A DNA stretch of 64,000 nucleotides from Ypsolopha sequella (taxonomy: Eukaryota > Arthropoda > Insecta > Lepidoptera > Ypsolophidae). The stretch spans positions 16,631,280 through 16,695,279 of the forward strand of contig OW203998.1 of the NCBI GenBank assembly GCA_934047225.1, read 5' to 3'. This document shows, piece by piece, positions 20,250 through 32,105 of this stretch (within the stretch, counting starts at the first letter, position 1; each line of letters starts with the position of its first letter). The translations under genes and the position numbers were made by a program. The notes beneath the pieces were generated by a model, which had not been told where the DNA came from, did not search any database, and saw only the letters and a list, made by a program, of their open reading frames with translations.

Positions 20250-20738
20250 GTTTAGTTTTTTCTATGGAGGGCATCCTAAAAATCGTATCAATTAAAATGA
20301 AATTTCTTTTGTGAAAAATATTTTGTCTCCTTTGGATCACTAGTAATTTAAAATTTTGTGATGGAAAAATTAGCTAAAATATGTAAGGTAATTAAATTCA
20401 TTTCCTATAAAAGATTTTCTTGTTTAAAAACGTTTTTCTTTTTAAATAAGAAAGCTAACAAAGTAATTTTCAAATTATCTTTGCTTATTAAATTTTTAAA
20501 TAATAAATTTACTTGCAATAGTCTCAGTAACAATAAAACTTACTATAAACCCATTAATGCTGATATTGTGAAAAATTTAATATTCGCTATTGAATCACGT
20601 GCGGCATGTTATAGGACTGGAAAAATAGAACAATAATAAAACAATAGAATATAGGACAGAATTATGTCCCATCCGTCCCAAAAAGATTAAAGATTAAAGA
20701 TTAAAAGGTCAAGGACGTAGCTGTAATTGTGTGTGTAA
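20250..20738. other. AT-rich, no gene recognised
   Basis: The 92-codon plus frame at 20358 is Lys/Asn/Phe-rich and typical of AT-rich random sequence. AAAGATTAAAGATTAAA simple repeat near 20685. Confidence 0.4.
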
Positions 20739-21015
20739 TGCCTTGATTACACATAGCGAGTACAGTGGCGAGATAGTAGATACTCGGCCTAAACAGATAG
20801 TACGTGGATGTGGTCTGTAACTCGGATGTACCATCGAGGAAATGGCTGCATACCCACTTTTTGCTCTTATCACCATGCATTACAGGCTCAAAGTGGGCCA
20901 GCGTATTTTTCCCTGATAGTACTAGTCCGAGTACTGTCTCGCCACTGTACGTACTGTCTCGCCACTTTACGTACTGTCTCGCCACTGATGTTCTCGTTAC
21001 CGTGTAATCAAGGCA
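20739..21015. mobile_element. MITE with TGCCTTGATTACAC ends
   Basis: Perfect 14-bp terminal inverted repeats continue imperfectly into GTGGCGAGATAGTA and GTGGCGAGACAGTA. A 20-bp block (CGTACTGTCTCGCCACTT type) is tandemly repeated three times at 20925-20989. The minus strand is open right through it, which matters for the 3' end of gene A. Confidence 0.75.
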
Positions 21016-21090
21016 CAGTACCTTGTCGATAGTACCTACGTCATCTTCTGCAAAAATGCTAAGTATTTCCTGTAAGTAATCCGCTCAAAA

Positions 21091-21114
21091 TTATCTTTTT
21101 GGAGGTTTGATCAA
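21091..21114 (-). CDS. Gene A candidate last exon, option 1 (8 codons with stop)
   Basis: After exon 3 of gene A, the acceptor ...AAACATTATTTAG at 21115-21116 would give an intron of 117 nt. Seven more residues (LIKPPKR) and a TAA in the phase left by exon 3 would end the protein. The pyrimidine tract is weak. A competing acceptor (ACTTACAG at 21070-21071) would instead enter a 123-codon frame that runs through the MITE. The sequence alone does not decide. Confidence 0.35.
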   Translation of the reverse strand: MIKPPKR

Positions 21115-21231
21115 CTAAATAATGTTTAGAAAATTTTATTATCTTTCGTCACTTTTATCTTGTAATGCGTTATATAAAATATAATATGTATAATATATTT
21201 TATAATTATATAATATATAAAGAGTTTTTAC

Positions 21232-21432
21232 CTTATTTTTCAAAGGAGGCTCCGGATCAGGCGGGTCGTCTCCCGACCCTTCATGCCCATGTTCATCCTG
21301 ATCCAACTCATCAATATCATGAACTTCCAACGATGATGATGATGATGAAGAAGCCACAGAAACCACCGATACTTCTGTGGAGTTCTCTGATGAATCGTCT
21401 GAATCTTCTTGCGGTACAGCTGAGTGGGCCAG
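21232..21432 (-). CDS. Gene A exon 3: acidic, Ser-rich secreted protein
   Basis: A 201-nt exon of exactly 67 codons, flanked by TTGTTTAACAG acceptor and AAG|GTAAAA donor. It codes LAHSAVPQEDSDDSSENSTE, then a run of seven Ser, an Asp/Glu-rich LEVHDIDELDQDEHGHEGSG, and a Pro-rich end PPDPEPPLKNK. The first residues complete the signal peptide begun in exons 1-2, with likely cleavage after HSA. The mature chain is low-complexity and acidic, with no Cys in the part seen. No family is recognised; such composition occurs in secreted insect matrix, silk-associated or glycan-bearing proteins. Confidence 0.75.
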
Positions 21433-22756
21433 CTGTTAAACAAATATTTTTTTTTAGTAACGTGCTAAAAAATTTGAAACGTACGTTATACTGATCATAA
21501 CTAACAGCTCTATTCTGCGACTTTTGAAAAAAATCCCTTCGCTTCAATTAGTTTAATTTTTAGAGCAGTGACGAGTATAAAATGGCGGCGAAACGTCAAA
21601 AGCTTACATTCCGAGGGTAAGAAAACCCATTTTGTACTCGTTGCGAACGATACTTTTGATTTTAAAGACAAACTAAGGACGTCAAAAAGAACGTAATTTA
21701 GCATGAAATGAAGACAAACGTCAAAAAAAACCTAATTTTGCAATAAATGAAATTTCAATACGATATTTCAAACTGACCTGATGGTCATTCCGCAACGGGG
21801 CCCGGAAAGTTCGATTTTCAAAACTAATTTCGAGTATTAAATGGAACTTTTTCATAAAGGTAGCAAAAAAATTATTTTTCGCGTTCTTTTAAATCTTCTC
21901 CGTGTAGGAGAGTGAAACATATAGGTCCCATACACCCTCTCACCCACATACTCACACACTCACACACCACACCCTCTAACACACACATCACACCCTCAAC
22001 ATCTTACTTCTTACATATACGAGTATATACGCATATAATATACCTATTTTTCTTTTTTGCATGCTATTCTATAATTTAATAATAAAATACAAAATCTATG
22101 AACTAAATAATTTTTATAATTCTTAATTTTTTGATTGTAATACTGGTGTCATTTAACATTAGCTAATATAAAATCTATTTCATGTTGAATCTAAATCTAA
22201 TTTTATTGTAATATAATTTAAATGTATTCAAATTATTATAATTTTTGTAAAAAACATTACCCGGTACATAATTAAGTTTTTAAATGTGTAAACTTATACG
22301 GAGAGCGCTGGCCGTTGGAATTCAGGTTCCAGCCTACCCTAATGGCCAGAGTTCCAATTATTCTGTGTACTTGTATTTTTTTGCGTCAATAAAGATTTTT
22401 TCATTTTCATTTTCATTTTTTTTAAATGTCTCGGAAAAAATGTTGTTCTGTATTTATCAAAAAGCCCAAAAAGCAGTAGTTTCAAAAATTATAGGGGCAA
22501 TACATTAATCCTCCTAATATCGGTTTGCCAACGCTTATAGTTATAACTTGAGACCTGTGGGATGGATTTTAATGCAGTTTCATTAACCTACAGGAATCCT
22601 TCAGATTGTAAAAAAAAAACTAAAGGAGTTTTATTTTGTTTTATCGTTATGTATGTTTATTATTTGTATATTCGTGCTGCTGTAATATTGTATCTCATTT
22701 AATCACGTAAAAATATTTTACACAAATTAAAACCAAACAAAAGTGTGTAAACTCAC
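21433..22756 (-). other. Gene A intron 2 (non-coding)
   Basis: About 1.3 kb between exons 2 and 3. It holds a CA-rich simple sequence at about 21930-22000 (CTCACACACTCACACACC type), AT-rich DNA and no recognisable element. Confidence 0.6.
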
Positions 22757-22793
22757 CCGAATCAACAGAAAGGCATTGCACAACACTAACAAT
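22757..22793 (-). CDS. Gene A exon 2 (37-nt micro-exon, signal-peptide core)
   Basis: A textbook acceptor (TTTTTTTTCTTTTTTCAG) precedes 37 nt and a GTGAGT donor follows. Taking the two bases left over from exon 1, it reads RLLVLCNAFLLIR in frame and hands over at phase 0 to exon 3. This supplies the hydrophobic core of a signal peptide. The agreement of two splice signals, phase and signal-peptide chemistry is the main support for gene A. Confidence 0.75.
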
Positions 22794-23267
22794 CTGAAAA
22801 AAGAAAAAAAACATTGAATTATTGAATAATAAAAAAAATCATATACATAATTATTTAAAAGACTGATGCCGAACATATAAAGTTCGAAATATATCTCTAA
22901 ATGTATTTTTTAAATATGTATAAATATAAATGTATAAATAATAATAAAAAATATAATAAATATATATAAAACCTAAATATATATAAATATTATAATCTGA
23001 ATTATTGAATGTCATACAAACGTACTACAAGGATCTTTTTGGCGCGAGGATGACAGACTCTTATCAGACGCACCCAATGATATTTCAGCCTGGATTCCAG
23101 ATATTCCAGGGGCTGGAATATCATTGGACGCGCCTCACAATATGTTGCATTCCTAAACACCACGCAACAACACCGACGGCCTAGATATGTTTTAATTGAC
23201 TCTGATGACGAAATAACTAATAGTAGTTTATGCTACAAGGGCGAAAAGGAATAAATTACGAGGATGA

Positions 23268-23612
23268 TTTAAAACACGAGCGTACCGAGTGTTTTAAACG
23301 TAACCGAGTAATTTATTGCTCTTACGCCCGTGTATCATACTACGTTTTTCAATGCATAGTGTGAGGAAATAAAACAAATATAATCTTGTGAACTTTAAAT
23401 TATGATTGGCTCAAAAGGACTATATCCAGAGCCGTTAAACAGTGGGGAAAAAAGTATAAAATTTATGGTACACAGGAAAGGTTGCAGGTTAGCCAACCAT
23501 TGTAAATAAATTAAAAAAAATAATAATAATAAAGCCCTAGGGCAAAATAACCGACATTCTGTTCGGTTTTGATGCATAAAAAGTGGGTATTTACGAGCAC
23601 TTGCATTGAAAA
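23268..23612 (+). repeat. Dispersed repeat, copy 1 (others at 40107 and 40607)
   Basis: Begins around GTTTTAAACGTAACCGAGTA and contains TTTTTCAATGCATAGTGTGA, CAGAGCCGTTAAACAGTGG and TTCGGTTTTGATGCATAAAA. Identity with 40107-40398 is high over about 300 bp. Confidence 0.8.
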
Positions 23613-24446
23613 AAGATTTTTGACTCAATGCCCTCCAAAAACACTGACATATTAACCCCACCTCCCCGCTATCCTACACCGCTCCCGCAGAAGGCGGCGG
23701 AATGGTAAATTCATAACAGACGCTCCACAGGGAAATATAATATGAGCAATTAAAATTTTCCATAGAAAGCTTATTTTTCTCATATTTCATGTATAAATCA
23801 GTGTTCTTATTTAATATATATTCATATTAATTAATGATAATTTTCACACGATAGATAAAAATTTTTGAAAATGATGCTTTTTGGAATGATTTTTCAATTT
23901 TTCTCCAATAATGCTCGAGTTTATGTCTAAAATAAATACCTACAGCAAGAAAACATAGTTTGTTAAAATTTGCTTTGAAAAAACAAATCTTAATAATTTA
24001 TTTTAATGTTTATATATTTTAATCTTAAATTCAGACTCATTCTGAATCGTTTCACGCGTATTTTGGCGCACGCGATTTTCAATTTTAGTCAGTCTCGGGG
24101 TTATAACAGCAAAGCCACTTTGCGCCGAAGGAAGGCCTCCTATTAATTCCAGTATAATTTCATTGATTCAATCAAACATACTCGTAAAAGTATGTGCTAC
24201 GCCGCGCGCCGCTTTCGTAGCGCAAGTGTTCGTAGATTCGAGTATGTACTACGAAAACCTACGCGCTACGACGACGTCACGCTTGATTGGCAATATTGAT
24301 AATTTTCTTGCATTCTTTGAGTTTTACGGTTTGTAGGCATTTTGTTTGTGGTGTATGTTTTTCTTGTCAGATATGTTTTAAGCGAATTCAATCGCTTTGT
24401 TACTCTACTCTAGAGCACAGGCATGAAAAAATAATATTAATATTAT

Positions 24447-24690
24447 CTTTACAGAAATAGGAATTTTTCGGTAGTTTGGACATGAACAGGAGATGAATGA
24501 AAGTAAAGTGACGAAAAAAATTGATGGTACGCCCTAGAAGGACGTATGCTGACCAAATTGGCGACATATTGAAGAAGGGCAATGTCTAAAGTACCCGGAA
24601 TATAAGAGTCCGCATGTCTAGACTGATGGATGTGGAAGAGGCGAAAGAGGTGTGTCAGGATCGTAGCAGATGGAAATTTCATTTCATTTA
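24447..24690 (+). pseudogene. LINE ORF2 C-terminal scrap
   Basis: With frame breaks, the plus strand reads RPRRTYADQIGDILKKGNV, then MSRLMDVEEAKEVCQDRSRW. This matches the 'GRPRRTYADQIG...VEEAKEVCKDR..W...VSAYPFG' C-terminus frequent in lepidopteran LINEs. A second scrap of the same end, minus strand, lies at about 27605-27710 (VSAYPFG). Confidence 0.55.
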
Positions 24691-24699
24691 TTTATTCAT

Positions 24700-27600
24700 A
24701 AACAATTTTTACATTGTATTTGAAATTACAGTGTTACCAATTTTAAAATGTTATACTTAAAACCTAAAAACAAAAATTAAACGTTAATAAATTTTTAGTC
24801 TTTACCTACCCTTCAGGAAGACGGATGTGAGTTTATGTATGTATCTTTATTTAAATATTGTGACTGATGCCGGGCCCGAATGGCCCAAAATATATCTCAC
24901 TACAATTTAATTTAAATATGTTTTATCTAGTTTTAATAATTATTTAAATTAAAAATATACATACTGTTTTCTTCTCCCTTAACTAGGATTCCGTTTATGC
25001 TGTAGGCAATAATATTGTATTATATATTAAACCGCATTGGCTGTACTAGATAACTTAAGTTTGTTGTTTTCGATACATTTCGTAATAACTTAGGTTAACT
25101 TCATAAAAAAGAAAAAAAAATGTAGGTAAAATTGGAATACATATTTTCTAATAACCAATTAAATTTAAATAAAAAAAGATACTAATTTACACATTCAACT
25201 TATGTATAAAAAAATATTCTAGTACGATACGCATACGTGTGGTACTGGTATGCCGAAAGAATGTGTGTATGATTGTTTGTAGGGTGTATGAAATAGGATG
25301 TGTGGGAAAGAATGTATGAGTTGGGGTAGGTTTGAATGAAGTTAACAAGATATGTGTAAAATGACTGAAGTAGTAAATAAAATACTAGTCCTAATTTGTG
25401 GATGCATAAAATGTCGCCATTCTTATCGTAGCCTACCTGGATTATTCAAAAAGTTACTTGTTTTTTACAAGTGAATCTAACAGCTTGACTTATTGTGAAT
25501 GTTATTGTAAAAATACGGACGAAGATAGTAGTAGCTTTATTGTGCGAAATCTGTTCGTAGATGTGGAACACGCCAAGTGATGTGTTTTTCAGATCTTGTT
25601 GCTGCATTTTGATTATTGTAAGTTTTTTTTGTAAAACCTTAACATATTTGACAAAATTAAGAGCTGTCTGACTGAAAAATCTTATACTCATCGAATAAGA
25701 GGTACGATCTCGTGTGTTTAACTTTGAACACGGCTCTTAAGGTTCTTTCAGTCATAATCAATCAGGAGAGTTTTGCATGCACTCCTCCAAGCTATCATGA
25801 AATAGTTGAGAACAGGTTGTTAAAGCACATAGTAGACCATTTTAATAGATTCATTATCTGCAAAATTCCTCAGTTTCGTAAATATCTACAGCAATTTGTG
25901 GAAGCAATTGCTAACCGATTTGCTATGTCCACGTGAGCTTAACTTGAATATAAAACTTTAGGTACTTGGTGCAACTGCCTCGAAACATTGGGTGTCTTTT
26001 TCGTAAAAAGGTAAAAAATTTGTGTCGCGGTAGACCCGTTTATAAATATTATATTATTCGTTATATTTGCTTAGTTAAACGACCTTAGTGTCCACCACTT
26101 ACAAAATTATTGTGAAAACTTAATAACCATAAAAATGTTACTAACGCTTGAACCTTCCATAGTTCACATTACTATAGTGACTAATTACTTAGAATGGCAC
26201 ATTTTTGTCTTGTCATAGACATACTTTCTTTTTTGACCTTTTGATACAAATCGTCACGTCCTTTGTAAATATGGTATCCAACGAGTTAGATATAGCTGTA
26301 TAGTATTTGTATTTATAAACAGTAAAAAACATACATTACATAGTTTGTACACTTATAAAGTACAAACTATCGTACTCGTTTACAAAGTACGGGATCCCTC
26401 AATCTGCCCGAAGAAATGCTTTTTATTAAAATGCGATGTCATTGACCAATTTTCTTTTATTTTCAAGACTTTAGTTAGGGAGTAGAGGATACTATTTAAA
26501 TAGTTCTTGGTTTCAATAATTAAGATAGCAGTAGTAGTACTAGAGCTTCATAGCAATAGACAGACGCTGATACCAAAGCTTTATAAAAATCCCGGTACAG
26601 GTTTATGTTAGTAAATAGTTGGTACATGCTCTAAGGCAGTCTAAGGTAAACAGAGTAAAACTTCGAAATAAAATGCTGAATTATGCCGAATTAAAAACAA
26701 ATCGTATTTGAACAGAATTATCACAATAAAATTTAAAAAATAATTGGAAACCATCAAATCGGTTTTTGGATGGTACAAACAAAAAAAAAAGCTATTCGGA
26801 CATGGAGACGTTTGACAGTTCGAAAGCCATATAAAATAGCGGCTTAGATTCTTCTACATCTACGTGCTATATGCACGATGGTTTCAGTTGAAATCGGCCA
26901 GGCCGCGTTGAGTTATATCGCGGGCAGACAGACGAACTAAGGCTTTACCACCAGGGTTTCCTTGACGGAACCTTAAAAAATAACAGCATTACCGCAACCA
27001 GCTACTGCAAGACAATACTGATTGCATGCTGTGATCACGGCAGCCATAATTGCGTTCCAATATTGATTCTCGAGCGGGTCGATCCACCCTGTTATTACTT
27101 GCGGTGTCTTTTGACCCCTAGATTACGTTTAGTCGATTACGCGATTACTAAAGCCGTAATATCGCTGCCACAATTGTGCACTCAGTAATCTTTGCGTATC
27201 ACGATTGTTGGTATAAGATATTGTTTCGTATGGCCCTTGATGGCGTAATTTGTTTATATTGGAAGCGGAATCCTTGTGTTAATATTCGTATGTGAATGAT
27301 TCTCTATGGGTAATATATTTTTCTATTTCTCGAATCAAGTTTTACAGAATGTAAAGATAGCCGCAACGCTGCTGTGCAGTAATGCAGTAAGAATGCATTT
27401 TATAGAATTTCAAGTACCATATATGTATTGTGATATGTTTTCATCATATCAGGAAGTCATTTTTTTACAAGGAAGTCAGTCAGATTTTAATGCTTAAAAT
27501 ACCTAACTAATTAATTTTAAAAAATAAGTATACCCTAGGCTTAGAAAAGTTTGGGTTTTACAGTAACTGTTTTTCTTGAACTGTTTCGTGTGCTTACAAA
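24700..27600. other. Intronic DNA without recognised gene
   Basis: Contains a fragment with ACTGATGCCGGGCCCGAATG (about 24863), related to the long inverted repeat at 44169. Also a small hairpin ATAGTTTGTAC at about 26340-26370, and a lepidopteran repeat fragment ending ACGGAACCTTAAAAAA at about 26970. The 74-codon plus frame at 25712-25936 is unrecognised and probably chance. Confidence 0.4.
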
Positions 27601-27604
27601 TACG

Positions 27605-27710
27605 TGCATATATTCACACATTTCTCCCAAATGGGTAGGCAGAGACTACATATTTCTATCTGCTATGATCCTGAAACATCTTTGATCTTTCAGCCTCTTC
27701 CAATATATAT
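27605..27710 (-). pseudogene. LINE ORF2 C-terminal scrap, minus strand
   Basis: Read on the minus strand it gives EEAERSKMFQDHSR, a stop, then VVSAYPFG, the same C-terminal region as the scrap at 24447-24690. Short and decayed. Confidence 0.4.
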
Positions 27711-28092
27711 ATATATCATATATTGTATATTCTTCCTAAATACTATAAAAACATACAGATAAAATTGTTGATTATTGCAAAATGGCTCAACTCAATAAGT
27801 ATTTTCAATCGGGATAACCGACCAGTTTCAGCAGATTCAGACTGCCTTCTTCTGGGCGAGTGAAGACGCTTCCGCGACGACGTTGCGTCTCGCACTCAAT
27901 AAAACAAAATGAGGGGTTTTCAAAGGCAAATTAAAAAAGAAAAAGTAGTACCGAACGACTTAATAGATGGCGCAGCCTGTACTAAAAGTGTCAAAAAATG
28001 TCTTCCTGGCAACACTGGATTCTTTTGATTTTGACACTTCTTCTTTGCTTCTTTCTTTTTTATGGTCAATCCATACCTCAAATGTATCATTG

Positions 28093-28176
28093 CTAAGATC
28101 CATTGTTCTTTCCGTAATTAGTTATACTGTGTGTTCCTATATTTTTACAATTAGCTACAACGCATGGGCTGACCAT
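28093..28176 (-). CDS. Possible first exon of a THAP-type protein (weak)
   Basis: On the minus strand CAAAATGG gives a good start context. The frame opens MVSPCVVANC, like the Met-x-x-x-Cys-x(4)-Cys start of THAP zinc-finger DNA-binding domains. The frame then stops 18 codons later without the expected downstream residues. A donor-like GTAAAA occurs just after the tenth codon, so a spliced continuation is imaginable, but none was found. Could be chance. Confidence 0.2.
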   Translation of the reverse strand: MVSPCVVANCKNIGTHSITNYGKNNGS

Positions 28177-29275
28177 TTTGAAAGTTGAATGAAATACCAA
28201 GCTATTAACGTAAGTTATATAGATAGAAAACAACACAATATAAACACAACGAAATGGGAATGTCTTTGTGAAGGGTTTTGTTGGATTTAACAATTGAATT
28301 GACAATTTTTATCTTGCTGCCCACAGATTAAAAAATAATCTTTGCTTTTTGACACTTGAAAGCAGGGTAACGCCATCTGTGTTTACCTCTGAAAGCTTGA
28401 TCAAGGTCAGTCTGGAAAACCGCTCATTGTTTCTTTCACGTAAATAGCTCCGTTACTTGTTGGTTTGTTAAGTAATTTGTTAACCTGTTCAGTTCAGATT
28501 TTAGATAACAATTGAAGAAAAATAGATATGGAGAGAGATTTCGTATTCTGAAATTAAATGTTCATTAAAAATTAAGTTCAGGATTGCGATATAAAAAAGC
28601 GTTATGCCCATGAAAAATTGCATCTAATGAACTTTGAATTGATAAATATATATATCATTCATTATGTAATATAATAACTAATAATATCAATATCTTCAGT
28701 ATGCAACGTCATTACGTCAGTCCAACATCAAAAGTTGAAAATTAAAATGCGTCATCACGACATGAATACCCGAGTTATTGCTTGTGATTGGTTCTTTAGC
28801 GGTGCTATAATAAATTTGGCCATCCACAGCGCAGAGTTGCGGTGTTATATTATAACATCGGTCAAACAATGTAGATACTTATAAAATACACTTTTGATGT
28901 TGTAATTACCTTAGTGCAGTATGAGAGTACATAAAATACTATTACTTTAAATTAGTTAACCAGCAGCTTACCGATATTTTATTAATTAATTCATCGTGCA
29001 AGTCGTTTTTTGTGTATACAGTGGTTGAAGTGGAAAATTATATAGTGCCGATTTGAAGTTTATTTAACTCGGATTGTTTTCTGGTTTATTATTATATTCC
29101 AACTCATTCGGAACAGTCAGTGACCTTGTGGTTATGGCCGGTGGACCGTGCTTTTGATAGAAAGGATTAGAATACTGTGAATTTTTCGATTTCGAAACGC
29201 AATTTTCGTAACCAGGCAATGTTCTTAAAATATTTCGGCAAAATGTTTTCCGTGTAAAAGTTGTACCCAAAGGAA

Positions 29276-29520
29276 AATCAACGGGACCCTATTACTAAGA
29301 CTCCACTGTCCGTCTGTCACCAGTCTGTATCTCATGAACCGTTATAGTTAGACAGTTAAAAATTTCACAGATGATGTATTTCTGTTGCCGCTATAACAAC
29401 AAATACTCGTACAATAAATATTTAAGGGGGCTCCCATACAACAAACGCGATTTTTTTTGCCCTTTTTATAGATAGCGGTACGGAACCCTTCGTGCGCGAG
29501 TCCGACTCACACTTGGCCAG
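29276..29520 (+). repeat. Common lepidopteran interspersed repeat
   Basis: Contains CGGGACCCTATTACTAAGAC, a CTGTCCGTCTGTCACCAG block, GTTGCCGCTATAACAACAAA and the terminal CGCGAGTCCGACTCACACTT. This consensus is found across butterflies and moths and is the clearest taxonomic clue in the window. A second copy is at 52558. Confidence 0.8.
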
Positions 29521-30129
29521 TTTTTTCCAAGTTACTTGAGCTACGTACACCATAGAGGACATAAACTTTATCCTCTTTGAAGTACGCCTTATAATTTTAT
29601 ACAGTCCTGTGCAAAAATTAGATTACCAAAAAGCGACTGCGGGAAACTGAATTTTAGATAATTACAATCTATGCTTTTTTATAATAAAATCAGTCAGAGT
29701 TTTGTCACAATATTAGTACTTTATTATAATAAAGTATAATATAAAATAAAATCGTAATTCTATTTTTCCCAACTTGACGGCGCTTTGTGTATCTACCTAC
29801 ATAACGTTAACTTTTACAATGTGTTTATTAGTTCATGGGATGTACAATTAGATAGCTCTGTAGAGGGAATCACGTATAAGGAGGCCAGCACAGACTAAGT
29901 CATGGACAAAAGCTAGTTTAATATTAAAATGCTGGCAATCCAGCTAATACAACTGGGTTCAATCTGTAAGATGGATCTAAACTGCAATTTATTGTTTATT
30001 CAATGATCAGAGTTCAAAGGGTTAAAGTCAAGGGCGTAGTAATGATTTTTTGCTGGGTTGGGCCAGATTTTAAACCACCGCTGCCAGCCAGACAGATGAA
30101 AGAGACAACGAAAAGCGCTTATCTAACCA

Positions 30130-30530
30130 TCAGCCTAGTTCTTCCACTGCTGGACATAGGGCCTTTCCAAGATTTCACTACCCTTGGCGGTATTCCTGGA
30201 AGAAATGCCCAGACCAATTTAATGCAAATATTACAATGATTAGTTAAACTGTTTACTATTCTATTCTTATTTTATGTCAGAATATTTTTGTTAGAGCATT
30301 TTAATTCTGGATTGGTCCAGAAGGATGCTGGTGTTGGCCGGGCCCACATGGCCCCCCAGCCGCCCCTTGCTATGGGCGGTTAAAGTTGACAGGCAGCAGC
30401 GTCCTCATCAAAAACCTATCACCAACTTGCCTGTTCAGCATGATTAGTGGAACAATACAACGACCCTCAGTCTTTGCAAAGGTCTAAGTCCAGCAGAACA
30501 CTGCTAAAAGCTGATGATGATAAGGATTAC
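30130..30530. repeat. LINE/SINE 3'-end fragments
   Basis: A minus-to-plus mixture of 'ccactgctggacatagg' (30147-30165) and a second retroposon end at about 30315-30525, with GTCTAAGTCCAGCAGAACAC and a tail GATGATGAT. No coding capacity. Confidence 0.5.
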
Positions 30531-31263
30531 AAGGAATAGGAAGCATAAATGCATGTAGAATTCTTATCTATTTACGCATAATCCCTGAATACCTATTCAT
30601 TGTCATCCAAAATGCAGATTCATGTAAAATAATGCACTTATGTGTGTATGGGAAGTCTTATTGTTAAAAAGAGATACTATCAAATACAAGTTTTAACGCA
30701 GTGCCAGTAGCGTGAGAGTCGATGCTCTGTCTTTTAACACTTTATAATAGTTTGTTTTTAAGTGAATAAGTTGTTAACACTGTTAGATAAGTATTTAAAT
30801 TGGGCCATTTTCTTCTACATAAACATGGTTTATCACGAATTGCAATTTCGACCGAAGACAAACTTACCCCGTGTCTGTTTTCGTAAAATTTCTTTGAAAT
30901 TAACCTTGCACACCATATACACATAGTCTTTATGTTTATTACACGAAATATTGCCACAAAAATCATAGATTTAGATATAAATAAATTAATATATTAATAA
31001 ATAAATATATAAATTTTGAAGAACGCAACCGTTCTTGGGCGGCGGCATGTTTAAAATGTATTTAAAGGAAATCAAAATTTAACTTGAAGTTACAGGATTG
31101 TAAACTAACACTAACTAAAAAATCAAGTACCTCCTAGTTATCTAGTATGGCAAATCTTAATCTAAGGAGTGACAAAAATATTTTTTATTCTAAGTAAATT
31201 AAACAAAGTAAGTTTTTAAACTAAATGCGAACCTACAATATAGTGTTTAATTATCCAATGGTG

Positions 31264-31377
31264 TCATTTTGGCAGAACTAAGCTTATTTTAAGCGTTTTG
31301 TCTTTGTCCTTTCGATACAGAAAGAAAAAACCAGAACGCTTAAATTAAGTTTGGTTCTGTCAAATGAGTTCAATCGC
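31264..31377. mobile_element. Hairpin MITE, TCATTTTGGCAGAAC ends
   Basis: Arms of about 50 bp with AAGCTTATTTTAAGCGTT on the left and the complement around AACGCTTAAATTAAGTTT on the right. Several mismatches. Confidence 0.6.
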
Positions 31378-31987
31378 GCAATAAAACCATATAGTATACA
31401 ATTCGTACTATCACTACAAAACAATATATTTTATCAAAACCTGATAATCAAATCTAATAATATCGACCCATTACACCGGTACCTAGCATCTAGACTTTCA
31501 GTTGCAAAGCTTAGCCTTTAATACAAAGCAATAGATACGTTTTTAAATTGGCTAGTGCGTCTAAAAGTCATGGTTCGTTAGTAGACCAAAATTGGCATAA
31601 ATGCATGTCCTCACTGGGAGAACCGGAGTAACGGACACAATGGAACAGATCACGAGCTAAGTATCGATTATTATACGTAACTGAATACCAACGATACCGC
31701 AAAGGGACGTACCCAGAGAAAAAATAAATATTTCGATTTTATATTTATTACATTAGTACCCTAAGGACCACCTACACCAAGAAACACATAACCCAGGTTA
31801 GCTAACTATTGAATCAATAGTATTGATACTTTGTTATCTCTATGGTTTGATGTGACTTAGACATAACATACAAAAGTAAATTAACCTGGGTTAAGTTGCT
31901 TCGTGCAAGTGGGCCTAAGGGTCATAACGAAATTTGAGGTAAAGAAAATTAAAATAAAAACAGTTTCAATGTTTCTATAGCGCTTAA

Positions 31988-32105
31988 CTTTCAGCAGGGG
32001 TTTTTTTAGTCAATCCATACAAAAATCCTAGCTAACAAAATTTTACATATTAATTTTTTTAGCTAGGATTTTTGTATGGATTGACTAAAAAACCCGTGCT
32101 GAAAG
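31988..32105. mobile_element. Hairpin MITE, CTTTCAGCA ends
   Basis: Arms of about 50 bp (TTAGTCAATCCATACAAAAA, TCCTAGCTAA) are almost identical in reverse complement around a loop of about 15 bp. The core stem of 31 bp is perfect. Confidence 0.8.

Noticed and set aside
20701..20985. Independent 94-codon gene
   Set aside because: It lies almost wholly inside a MITE; considered only as a possible exonised end of gene A.
25712..25936. 74-codon protein
   Set aside because: Reasonable composition but isolated, unrecognised and without supporting signals in an intron full of repeats.
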